64,000 bases of DNA from Tetmemena sp. SeJ-2015 (taxonomy: Eukaryota; Ciliophora; Spirotrichea; Sporadotrichida; Oxytrichidae), in the NCBI GenBank assembly GCA_027382625.1, contig JAJKFJ010022509.1, positions 157,309-221,308 of the forward strand, in the 5' to 3' direction. The position numbers and the translations under genes are program-made. The notes below the pieces were generated by a model that had not been told where the DNA came from, ran no database searches, and saw only the letters and a list, made by a program, of their open reading frames with translations. Below are positions 15,001-20,306 of the stretch, piece after piece. Position 1 is the stretch's first letter, and each line of letters opens with the position of its first letter.

Positions 15001-18000
15001 CCGACATTCACTCCATTGAGATCAAAGGTGGCTCCCTGTCGGATCGTCAGATTGATATTAGCTCCACCGAGCACCGCGGCGCCTGAGAGCTGCAAAGTCC
15101 CTTCATTGACGGTGACCGTACCCGTCTCAGCATTGGCTCCGCTCAGCACCAGGGTGCCCAGACCGTTCTTGGTAAGGCCTCCGGTAGTCGTTGCGGTTAT
15201 GGGTGCCGAAATCAGAAGAGAATCCGCAAGGCCATCAACACGAACGACGAGGTCCTGATTGCCACCCGTAGTCACGCCAGTGCCGCTGATCGTGCCCGAG
15301 CCACCTGTCTGCAAAATGCCGCCGGAAGTGTTGGCCCCCACGTTGATCGTGAGCAGCCCCGTCTGGTCCACGGTCTGGCTGCCTAAAATCTTCAACGAAC
15401 TGATGGTGAGCGCACCCGAACTCGTGCTGCTGGACACCAAATTGTGGCTGGCAGCTGTGAGTGCAGCCCCTGCCGTCACGAAGCCTGCATCCGTATCATA
15501 AACGGGTGCCACCAGCACCCCGCCGTTGGAACGGGCGAAGTCAGCGCCGTTAAAATAAATATGACCGTTCCCGGTCAGCGTCGTGGCAGTGCTCGTGGCA
15601 ACGCCGGTGAGTGTCACGGTGCCGTCGCCGATGATATTGAGGCCCGTTCCAATGGCAGGGAGGACCAACGAAGAGAAGATCAAGCCCGTGGCACCGCCAC
15701 CTGCGGTGATTTTGATGGTGCCCGCACCTGCAGTCATGGTCAAAGCGCCGAGTGATTCCGTCAGCGCGCCGCCGCTGAAACCCAGATACTCAAAGGTGCC
15801 GCCCGCCACTTGATTGGTATTTAAGGGATCAAGGTTGAAAATGAGCGCCGAACCATTGTCAATGACATTGGAACCATTGCCGCTGCCAGCGGTTGCCTTG
15901 ATTTGAAGAGTTCCACCCGCGACCGTCACCGTGCCTGTGAAATTGTTCACCGTGCCAAAGGTCAGCGCCGTGGCATTGGCGACAGCTGTGCCAATGGTGG
16001 TGTTAATCGTAATGGTGTTGCCATTGATCGCCGTGATGATCGAGCCTGCTGGGACGTTGGTTCCCGTGACCGTTTGTCCCACAACGAGGCCAGCAGCATT
16101 GGAAACGGTGAAGCTGTTGGTTTGTACCGCACCACCGCCGGTGGTTGTGACACCGGTCGCACCCGCAGTCACATAGTTGGAGGCCGAAGGATCATAGAGC
16201 CATGTGCCGGAGCCGATCTTGACCAGAGATGTCTTGTTGGTGGTGGTGTTGTCCTGAATCACACCCTGGATCTCATTTTGCAGAGTGCTTTCACCGCCCA
16301 GATAGAGATTTTTGCTTCCCGCGCCGGTGGCTGCAATGTTGTTCGCAATAATCAAAGCCGAAGGGCTGCTGCCCGTCTGATTGGCCAGGATGATTCCCGA
16401 TCCCGTCGTGCTGGTCAGGTTGATGGCCTTGGTGACGGTTTCACCTGCACCCGTGCCAGCAGCACCCAGGTAGTTCAAAGCACCGCTGCTGAGCTGCAAG
16501 GCACCGCTTGTGCCGCTGTTGATCGCACCGAAGGAATTGATCGCCAGGGTGCCGGCATTGACGTTGAAGCTGCCGAGGAAAGTACTGGAAGTACCCCGGA
16601 TGGTGAGCGTGCCGGATCCTGCCTTGCTCACCACGTGCGCAGCACCTGCGGCGGTAAGGTTGCCGGTCAGCAAGGTGTCACCATTGCCCTGAATGGTCAG
16701 CGTGCGCGCCGTTGTATCCGTCTGATTCCAAAGGCTGGAAGTCGCGAGGGTGAGGAGGCCGTTCGAGTTATTTTCAATGAGCGTGTTGTTCGTACCGCCC
16801 GTCCCCATGACACCCGCCGGGGAATTGTTCAAGCCCAGCAGGGTGACATTGAAGCCGTCCCGGCCCGTGATGCGGAAATTGACATTCGTCCCCGTGGCCC
16901 GCGTTTCCCCAAACGTCACGGTCTGGTTGATGGCGCTGCCATTGACATCGCGGCTGACGAAGATGCCTGTGTTGGTATTGTCACGATTGAATATTTTTCT
17001 CGTCGAGAAATCGGCATTACCCACTCCAGGTGTGTCTGTGCGGACTTCGAGGATGCCGTTGTTGAGATCGACCGACTGAGTGCTGGGGTTGGTCCCAAGG
17101 GCGCCGTTCGTGGAGACACGTACCGTACCGGAATCAATGCGGAGGGATTGTGCATAATTGTTGTTCGCATTTTGCAGCCACATCGTGGTGCTATAAGAAT
17201 TGCCTGTTTTGGAAAACCGGTCATTGGCGACTTCAAAACTGGTCACCTGACCCGAGATGATGAAGTTCCCGTTGCCAAAGAACGTCTGAGTGCTGCCGTT
17301 GCCAAGCTGGACATCCCCTGAAATCGTGGTGTTGCCATGGGTCGAAATGACGTTCCCTTGGGAAGCCGTGCCGCCAATGACCAAATTTCCGGCGATCGTG
17401 TTGTTGCCCACGCTTATGAGAGCACCGCTGTTATTGATGGCACCTGGGCCACGGCCTGACAAACTGATGTCACGATTGATCGTCATTCCCGCAAGCCCGC
17501 CCTGCAAAACAAGACTGCCGCCGCTGTACCCCGGATTGCCCGTGTTCGCCAAGCCATTGACGGAGATGATTGTGGTGCCGGCTCCAAGCTGAGCCTCCTT
17601 TGTGATGACGACAGCACCGCCATTGATGACCACATCACCCGTGAAGGTGTTGGCATTGCTGCCGAGCCGGAGCGTGCCATTGCCCGTCTTCGTCAGTCCA
17701 TTAGATCCTGCGATGACGGAATCAATTTGGGCACCCTTGAAGGAGGCCACATTGATGATGGAGGAGCTCAGTCCGGCTATCGTGCTCAGTGTCAACGTAC
17801 CACCAGTGATGACATTGCCGTCGCTGCCAAAGATCAGACCGCCCGCTGTGATCGGCCCGCCCACGGTGATGGTTCCGGGGACACCCCCAAAGATAGCCAC
17901 CTCACCATTGAGCCAGTTCGCGGTGTCTGAAAGACTGCTGTCATAGGACCAATTGGGCGTCGTGGCATCCCACTGCCCATTGGAACCGTTGTAGTATAAA

Positions 18001-18113
18001 GTAGCCCCTTGAACCTGAAGGGCCCAGAGAGGAAAAACTACCGCCAAGGCAGTGGCGATCGGTCGCGTAAAATGACGACGCAGGGTGTCCAAGAGAACGC
18101 TGGATTTCTTCAT
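1..18113 (-). CDS. Giant autotransporter-associated beta-strand repeat protein (3' end outside window)
   Basis: The frame begins at ATG 18113 and was open wherever I read it (near 17, 15, 12.5, 11, 9, 7, 4 and 2 kb and at base 3), giving at least 6,037 codons. I did not check every codon. The N-terminus has basic residues (MKKSSVLLDTLRRHFTR), a hydrophobic stretch and a likely cleavage after VQG, so export is expected. The rest is rich in Gly, Thr, Ser, Asn and Val, with endlessly varied units such as ITGTGSKIIKTDNG, TYAGTTTVTAGKL and LTKTGNGTLRL, which are the hallmark of the PATR/autotransporter-associated repeat, a right-handed beta-helix. A second unit, of the form GMxhxGxGIPAGTxVxxVxxxTQhTLS, recurs at least seven times. 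The product is probably a surface adhesin or very long surface fibre. The C-terminus is not visible, so an autotransporter barrel or other anchor cannot be judged. Confidence 0.9.
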   Translation of the reverse strand, partial: MKKSSVLLDTLRRHFTRPIATALAVVFPLWALQVQGATLYYNGSNGQWDATTPNWSYDSSLSDTANWLNGEVAIFGGVPGTITVGGPITAGGLIFGSDGNVITGGTLTLSTIAGLSSSIINVASFKGAQIDSVIAGSNGLTKTGNGTLRLGSNANTFTGDVVINGGAVVITKEAQLGAGTTIISVNGLANTGNPGYSGGSLVLQGGLAGMTINRDISLSGRGPGAINNSGALISVGNNTIAGNLVIGGTASQGNVISTHGNTTISGDVQLGNGSTQTFFGNGNFIISGQVTSFEVANDRFSKTGNSYSTTMWLQNANNNYAQSLRIDSGTVRVSTNGALGTNPSTQSVDLNNGILEVRTDTPGVGNADFSTRKIFNRDNTNTGIFVSRDVNGSAINQTVTFGETRATGTNVNFRITGRDGFNVTLLGLNNSPAGVMGTGGTNNTLIENNSNGLLTLATSSLWNQTDTTARTLTIQGNGDTLLTGNLTAAGAAHVVSKAGSGTLTIRGTSSTFLGSFNVNAGTLAINSFGAINSGTSGALQLSSGALNYLGAAGTGAGETVTKAINLTSTTGSGIILANQTGSSPSALIIANNIAATGAGSKNLYLGGESTLQNEIQGVIQDNTTTNKTSLVKIGSGTWLYDPSASNYVTAGATGVTTTGGGAVQTNSFTVSNAAGLVVGQTVTGTNVPAGSIITAINGNTITINTTIGTAVANATALTFGTVNNFTGTVTVAGGTLQIKATAGSGNGSNVIDNGSALIFNLDPLNTNQVAGGTFEYLGFSGGALTESLGALTMTAGAGTIKITAGGGATGLIFSSLVLPAIGTGLNIIGDGTVTLTGVATSTATTLTGNGHIYFNGADFARSNGGVLVAPVYDTDAGFVTAGAALTAASHNLVSSSTSSGALTISSLKILGSQTVDQTGLLTINVGANTSGGILQTGGSGTISGTGVTTGGNQDLVVRVDGLADSLLISAPITATTTGGLTKNGLGTLVLSGANAETGTVTVNEGTLQLSGAAVLGGANINLTIRQGATFDLNGVNVGTVASGTNSVNALNGAGLITNSAASGTAVLRFGSNNASGLFTGLIQNGATAALALVKNGTGTVTLTGANTFTGAVTILGGNLDIPNITDIGVASGIGMGDATSDATNAASLILNGGALRYVGTNSGGAVTATQTPSVSINRLFTLAGNGTIASFGSYGNLSASRITNHAALIFNNTADLAFSGTGTRTLTLDGDSLGDNEIKIHLIDNPNGGALSLTKTGASLWILNPLTANTYMGTTSINGGALQAVDGAGLSAGSNLLLNGGVYQSSGTFNRALGTGAGQFRFTAYGNGGFSSGTSKLTVDFGSLGTPVWGSTANFIGAGALILNNATSIADVEIIGNFDLAAGISKSINVTTTAGSATVNLTSGTTDGLTIGQAFTGNSNIPTGLYITAINSATQFTLSSGTGVVAAAGVPTTVTGEGWRQIQVDDNGSTNLDFATVSGVIGGTGGLGKIGSAGLILGDANTYSGRTVIRQDAVYVTSIGANGVTSSSFGTNVGGGILELGNPGSNTTVSLMYVGAGETTTREIDLTGTTGTRRIDSSGSGALILTDVRNSTATSVNTIGGDKTLEIRGTNTDANMITSVLADNAQGLGTPAFGGVGALRLLKTDGGVWILNAANTYTGGTRVDGGLLGIGTTDSLGAVGPTGLTSAAVNNSSTITLATGTTAGLVVGMNINGTGIAYGDVITGITSASTFTISAARTIPVNAQLVFGGLLMSNAGIFATDPAGLTISQPVIFNNNTTAIFAGSNAITINGDMIKNSGGNDHTLSNNLEGGALLTINGNFLNFQNAAATRQLNIRGYGSTIWNGDIKDNALLSTSLTRLDIRIANEASFTIGSATTLTGGILLGQGTLVIGNVKALGTAANALILDGGVLTSAFDLTGVNKLVNAVTIAGDPAVINGTQSIEFGASVTNNGSTRVLQNDLDVGSGAVLTLSGGVNLSESATNRTLVIAGSGTTNITSAIVNGSTSTASALLFQGNALNLSGTNTFGGALTINRGTVTISGTSGSINASSGITLNAGGTLALDNSGGNNGSGRVAGRAFTFNGGTLSLIGNNTSESIGVATVNNIMGTISMSGTGSNTLTFATANFANSGSSWDLSGITGLGSTNKVKITTYQQGGSTFINAILPRIVLLDDFAAYDSTNGVVAFTAYNNTNNLNAAANGDTMNVTSSANVSLSRTLNALKINGGGLSITSTGNRVLTLTTGSLISTGGDNTLAVSQVNLGGSGGFFQVQAGTTLHVTSTLINGQLSKVGGGTLSLESTSYYNSTTNVMGGTLQLNAGLNAIFPAANSLNIGIGATVDLNGSSQYIGNLTGGGNMPNTAGSLTNTALTTSTFVTNGGGTFGGIISGVINLGRVAGGTLTLETAQTYTGTTSLLGGTTTLENDASLLTTSAIEINGATLIATSNSSLQTQNNDRIGDAIAITLRAGNIQINGRVNTMATERLGDIILAQGANSIQAATGGTGTAGAFTAMDLTIASLTRSAGSTINFLGSTALGSVGNFPRIVFTSAPTTYGDGVLGAWAISNSNDYAAYNTTNGVGTVGNGGFAGYSAVFGSGNITDLGTYSVTPLTTTLSGTTTASMLRLSGNFTNNIAFTNNSDVLNLELGGILRTNNPFDTSFGTTAIRGVITAGGTETGGTRELIVYNTNTSNPSFTNPNTAGGIVAGSPVVIMNSTVGIQPGMTLANASFPAGTTVVSVDSLTQITLSNNATASAQNQTFTAGSFVSGTTALGSAQITMNSTTGIARGMTLTGTGIPAGTYVVSVDSPTQVTLSQVATAAGSALTFTVGMSNMIINSVIADNGFGNKVSFVKSGTGIVNLSANNTYTGGTVVDQGTLNLIGTGVVLPAGGLTINNAAVTMLTNVGQIDASNDVILVGSSTLTLAGGLGLNNTLKSITFNNNGGSGTPTITNQANSILTLTSSAPITVTSSNASTVASINGGFLALNSGNNTFSIQAPTLNGQVYTQLAASLSISSAITGTGSKIIKTDNGLLQLSGQSTFDGGMEVQQGGIILSASSTSTVPNSLLSGPLGVGTVSFADGTTLLVDNNSRTVANAMTFAGNPIFNNTGTNLPTLTLNGALTFDTLATTGVVINIPTPFLNVVLGGPIANIGSITSFGGTGANTISKTGLGNITGINLNGYNTAATIDIGALNTSTSFSLLVDGDRTGSFETINLGAITWESTVTGTALSLTIGRAGTSDYYPQAVNKVVAPSSFSSSLLANGLTVTNNNNYGLLLADNIVFNTVSANQGPTFNVVNGSTSLQLDGLTLSGVLSGGPTGASAVVLTKSGGGVLSLTNTGNTFGGGGSIIDITAGLIAASSDAVLGNSGNIIRLSGNNLAFGFRATGTFATSRTFNLNSAAGEIEVTQGNTLTLNNAFTFASANNALRKYDLGTLVLTSPQTGWNGVMFVQQGVLKISNGNQLGNASSTTASTATTGASGQTVLTPTGGTANYGVGQLVFGTGIAADTFITAITGTTITLSANTTGANPTITTSAGGILMANVGAAIELTGGATVADGIFINATNNATNNGINGGGAIRSTAGINTVSGLITIATSTADSQMRAVTLGADAGATLNITGGVLGQVGTAGSNRHAWVGIGGEGTTNITTTGFTNTGTLGIYQLNKFGTGTLNIQVANAFSGRDVFVKQGTLSLNGVGTFSTLGSGQGSLRTIFVHDFATLTLDNSGVVGNNVANRLGNAALSFQGSDFRIIGNANATTTETTTGAVAINAGASVFTLDAGAGQQLNFTTAAVTRGGGSTLLIRADGFGNAAGANVATIQGSTATYTFTGQLGATGTTNKSILGWAIGDTSLSGSGVGFVTADSAAAGANAGTNRLRLLSGSEQVSSLSTAGTNVNLTSAANLAASLSINSLQLSSGGGITLSGGTVLTLESGALLVQAGNSGISGTGTLTAASNRELIVYTVGDLTLGVAITGTSGGLTKSGEGTLTLAAGNTFTGTVTVNQGTLKLDGTDFSLTSNQTMQLLGGNLDLNGTVQNINNLQAQTGSLAVNDGYAANTAGYVINTSASQATLALTTANVSFRGAIGNGNVLQSNIAVVRSGAAGSSVDWNLYGDNTYTGATLLNGGRTQLIDGGRWSGTSSIEISNSTLLVTTGNITAESVSLTDRINDAASITLNGAMFQWRSRASLYSTELLGAVKLGYGNSIIDFAEPGSNVNQSDVTFASFAQEAGQHGTVRFLNMDGNISALQRLFISNLNGVATTNIGDGLVNNIIGGWATFEREFATYTPSQGVAGLTNNGYAGYSPRTIFSGTATDNVRILLPVAGSITTLTADVTLNSLNLQANTGATASSVLDLGGKTLTLASGGLIASPVSTAASANSINIINGSLTAGTTSSPADLYLHALSWLNNQADNTGNADVTVSANIVNNAAGGAVALVIEGNQGRGTLNATNDVFITGSNTYTGGTWVNSGRIILNNALADGVTTFAVPGNLTISGGYSSNPAAYTDRNTQVILGAANQMAHTGILTILGGATFDTNNFNQTVGGVVFNNNGGNSPVLNVGTGSFTLNGNLTATSQNLGAVSQLGVVMTASTTNANNTVTVTSTAGLVVGTPVIGIGVPAGATIASIVNGTQFTLSVNANATATTNQLVFFGLGAINLNGAVRTLDISPVQWNGEILSPTLATLDISAPLTGTGASGINKTGTGNLILKVVNTYAGTTTVTAGKLSYGVTDTLPTLTALTVLAGGTLDMNGFNGAVGSLASEGAGAGGIVTNTAAGTVSTFTAGGDNSSTIFGGTITNSSNSTLNFSKAGTGTLTLTGASTYTGRTWIKNGALSVSTINNVSGGSSSSNLGAQTTAANGTISLGSGTDTGTLIYTGFGETTDRILNLAGTTGGGVIENNGSGDLTFTGNTTSTASGAKSLTFTGSYAGTFNFIGSIGDTDGFVQRGPVSLIKDGASSMLFLSGGNAYTGSTIINTGVIQIASGSPFSIIPDRSSVVLADTAGVALDLNGNSETLGSLSGGGSNGGNVLLTGTGALTLGLDNANAVFSGNITGSSTGGLTKLGSGTQTLAGTIDFTGDVLIRTYGGQSGGGLILSGGATLANSAKVRNAGWNTVFGVNTNQTISSLTSTRNTILALGSGATLTTTYTNGTPTVISGLADSDNTFRVIKLDSSTAGLSAGMLISGSTGMTNATGIILQIIDGNNVLINELPGATVTNIPTLTITPTSVLSSAMTGLGGFTKNGTGDLFLTGLSTYSGATTINDGTVWVGGGIWDGARYAFQDVLSDNSQIVFASSGTQKLNFAVNATALTPFERVGSISGGNGTSTTINLSALTTGGFGAGTVGTSIGALAIGGDNSTSTYNGQIFGAGGTWLIKEGSGTFTWNNAISDGPSFDGTILVNQGGFKTTGAFGLDGSQTLFLQNNGGVFTSGVTVNDAIGILQGGGKGASRVFPNGNVGGLNANYLSGVDGLIVLQTAGIRLITSTTTSSVFGGVISGAGDFQKDNSSTLELRGANTYTGQTISNGGILRMGIYGAAAGVGAPGTGGNGMLALASSIRSVSGILDLNGTSQTVSRFAASSTGGTIQLVNGSLTLMDQNTQAIGTVFTGNLNSVINVNSTVAGQTLSMTGSSTGFGGTINVGTNAALTLNAASGAFNSTGIAGARINLNGTGTQLTVTLADTIGSLAGTGNAVLTLGLTLREARSGAVSATGFSGATSGAGALALSNFGGLTLSGNLAHTGGLTLSSNSTIILNYGAGSNILPSVGALTLNGGTIRIISTGTGILESVASTTLNSGASSIESLINFTAESEYSQLPGFAGINLGTITRAVGGTLRVGTSAAATSNANGASGILGGWATFGAETWAVANGSGTAISGLTSYSADAFGANLNTDITAAGAVAGASTATIRFSGANDADITGTVALETGGILVSSSVGAHTSTISASLTSGAGNELIINQYNVLGDLVLANVDGTSNTIITTTGGGRTLLTNNMTGTGATNIGYGYLQLGDSTVGGSAAGMVGSGAILNNGTLGFNRSNSLTIAAVISGLGNLEQIGT

Positions 18114-18429
18114 CTGGTGGTGGATAAACTGAGGGCTGCGGGAGAAAAATTGAGGCGGGCTTAATTCGCATATGGAATTAACCCGTTATTATCTGAACTT
18201 AACGCTTACTTTGATCTAACCCTCTCATTCAGAGCCATCGGGGAATGGCTTGCTCGTTAGTAAATTTTGAAGGAATTTTTGGTTCTTATTTTCTTTACCG
18301 TTAATAAAGACCCCGGCTTTATTGACATATCGCATGGGGCTAGGACCGGCGCTTTGGCGCATTATTTGGCCCCGGCAGTTGCATCACCAGTTGCGGCCTC
18401 GCCCCCCCTCAACACCTTCCCTCCCTGCC
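18114..18429. promoter_or_regulatory. Divergent intergenic region between the giant gene and dnaG
   Basis: This stretch of 316 bases separates two divergent genes and is much more AT-rich than its surroundings, especially 18160-18320. It must hold promoters for both. A TTGACA hexamer lies at 18323-18328, but no good -10 element follows at 16-18 bases, so I do not assign a promoter. No small gene is supported. A reading frame opening at TTG 18322 is only an upstream extension of dnaG. Confidence 0.5.
18161..18181. promoter_or_regulatory. AT-rich dyad upstream of the giant gene
   Basis: TTAATTC, a 7-base spacer and GAATTAA form a perfect 7-7-7 dyad 48 bases upstream of the giant gene's start codon. 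It could be a regulator operator. No regulator can be named. Confidence 0.35.
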
Positions 18430-20271
18430 ATGTCGCGCATCCCAGAAGAAACCATCCAGCAAGTGATTGCCGCCACGGACATCGTGGCGCTGGTGGGGCG
18501 CTCCGTGAAGCTGCGCAAGGCGGGCACGAACTTCCTCGGCCTGTGCCCGTTTCATAATGAGCGCACGCCTTCCTTCAATGTCAGCCCCTCGCGCAACACC
18601 TACCACTGCTTCGGCTGCGGTGCTGGTGGCACCTCGATCCGTTTTGTCATGGAGCACGACGGTTTGTCCTTCGTGGAAGCGGTCAAACGCCTGGCGGATG
18701 CTGCCGGAATTCGTATCGAGGAGGAAGTCTGGGATGCCAATGCGGAGGCGGAAGCCAAGCACCGCAGCCTGCTCCTGCGCGCGCACCGTGAGATTTCCGA
18801 ATGGTTCCACCAGCTGCTGATGAAGCACAAAATCGCCGCACCGGCACGCGACTACCTCAAGTCACGCGGCATCACCGCCGAGGTGGCCAAGAACTGGCAG
18901 ATGGGCTACGCCCCGCCCAACGGCGCTTTTTTCCGCGAATGGGCCGCCCAGGCCAAGATCCCCGAAAGCGTGCTCGTGGAGGCCGGCCTCTTTGTGCAGA
19001 GTGATGAAGACTCGGGACGCCGTGGCACCTACCCGCGTTTCCGTGACCGGCTGATGTTTCCCATCCGCAACGACCATGGGGATGTGATCGCCTTTAGCGG
19101 GAGGGTACTCGATCCTGAGGCCAAAACCGCCAAATACCTCAATTCCCCCGAAACTTCGCTCTTCAGCAAGAGCAAGGTGCTGTTCGGCTTTGACCGCTCC
19201 AAGCGCGCCATCTCGAAAGCAGGCGAAGCCATCGTGTGTGAAGGCCAGATCGACATGATCATGGTCTATGAGGCCGGTTTTCAAAATGTGGTGGCAGGGC
19301 AAGGCACCGCCTTTACGGAACTCCACGCCAAATTGCTTAAACGCGTCTGCAATGAAGTCGTGCTCTGCTATGACTCCGACAACGCAGGCTACAAGGCGGC
19401 TGAGCGTGCCTTCCAAATCCTCTCCCCCATCGGCCTGACGGTGAAGGTGGCCTCCCTGCCCCAGGGAGAAGACCCGGACTCACTGCTGCGCAAGCAAGGC
19501 ACCGAGGCGCTGCAGGCCGTGCTGGGAAATGCCACCGACTTCCTGGAGTACCAGATCCGCCGCCTGCGAGCCAGCGCCAAGTCTGACAGCATGGTGGAGC
19601 GCGTGCGCATGGCCGAGCAGGTGGCTGCAGCCATCAGCATCTTCACCGGCGTGGCTCAGCGCATCACCGCCGTGAACAAAGTGGCCAAGATGCTCGAAAT
19701 CTCCGAGGAACAGCTCTCGGCGATGGTCAATCGCGCAGCGAAGGAGGCCAAGGGCGGCCAGACTGCCGGAACCGCCCCCGTGAATGTGGTGGATGAGGCG
19801 AAGAAACTGCTCGCCTCCCAGCACAGGACCTCCTTGTCAGTCTGCCAGTTGGCGCTGGCCGATGCCGAGATCATGTACTGGCTGCGGGAGACCGACTGTG
19901 AAGACCTCCTGCGCGAGGTACCCGGAACGGAGATGCTGGCCCTGCTGGTGCACAGCCGCCATGACCCGCTGGAGGAGTCTTCCCAGCTTGCCTTCATGGC
20001 CGGGCTGGAGCGTCAGGAGGAGGCGGCCTTTGCCCAGCTCCAGGCACGCCCGCGCCTGCCCGGCGGACTCGAAGATGCAAAAAGCGCCTTGTACACCTTG
20101 GAACTCGTCCGGATGAAGAATCTCATCCAGAGCATTGAGTCCAAATTACGCCAGCGTGACCTGCCGGAAGAGGAGGTCGAACGCCTGCAACAGGAGCAGA
20201 TAGAACTCATCGCAAGACGCAAAGAATGCCTTGACCGTACGAAACCCACCCCGAATAGTTTCTCCCCCTGA
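18430..20271 (+). CDS. dnaG: DNA primase DnaG
   Basis: This 613-residue protein makes RNA primers at the replication fork and is close to the usual length of DnaG. The N-terminal CHC2 zinc finger is visible as C39-P-x-H42 and C60-x-x-C63 (CPFH...CFGCG). The catalytic core follows, with the TOPRIM glutamate in CEGQID near residue 271 and the metal-binding acids in CYDSDNAG near 315-317. A helical C-terminal part would bind the DnaB helicase. I chose ATG 18430 (MSRIPEETI), which matches the family N-terminus; the frame continues upstream to TTG 18322, but that extension is Pro/Arg-rich and unlike DnaG. rpoD starts 35 bases downstream, the classical dnaG-rpoD arrangement. No rpsU precedes it here. 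Confidence 0.97.
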   Translation: MSRIPEETIQQVIAATDIVALVGRSVKLRKAGTNFLGLCPFHNERTPSFNVSPSRNTYHCFGCGAGGTSIRFVMEHDGLSFVEAVKRLADAAGIRIEEEVWDANAEAEAKHRSLLLRAHREISEWFHQLLMKHKIAAPARDYLKSRGITAEVAKNWQMGYAPPNGAFFREWAAQAKIPESVLVEAGLFVQSDEDSGRRGTYPRFRDRLMFPIRNDHGDVIAFSGRVLDPEAKTAKYLNSPETSLFSKSKVLFGFDRSKRAISKAGEAIVCEGQIDMIMVYEAGFQNVVAGQGTAFTELHAKLLKRVCNEVVLCYDSDNAGYKAAERAFQILSPIGLTVKVASLPQGEDPDSLLRKQGTEALQAVLGNATDFLEYQIRRLRASAKSDSMVERVRMAEQVAAAISIFTGVAQRITAVNKVAKMLEISEEQLSAMVNRAAKEAKGGQTAGTAPVNVVDEAKKLLASQHRTSLSVCQLALADAEIMYWLRETDCEDLLREVPGTEMLALLVHSRHDPLEESSQLAFMAGLERQEEAAFAQLQARPRLPGGLEDAKSALYTLELVRMKNLIQSIESKLRQRDLPEEEVERLQQEQIELIARRKECLDRTKPTPNSFSP

Positions 20272-20306
20272 CTTGACGCAGGTCCCGGACCCCCACCGAG
20301 GTAAGT

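Noticed and set aside
297..17946. Many plus-strand frames of 60-470 codons opposite the giant gene
   Set aside because: They are antisense to a continuous minus-strand frame with clear repeat-protein translation; their own translations are low complexity and match no family.
18323..18328. TTGACA as a -35 element for dnaG
   Set aside because: No acceptable -10 hexamer lies 16-18 bases downstream.
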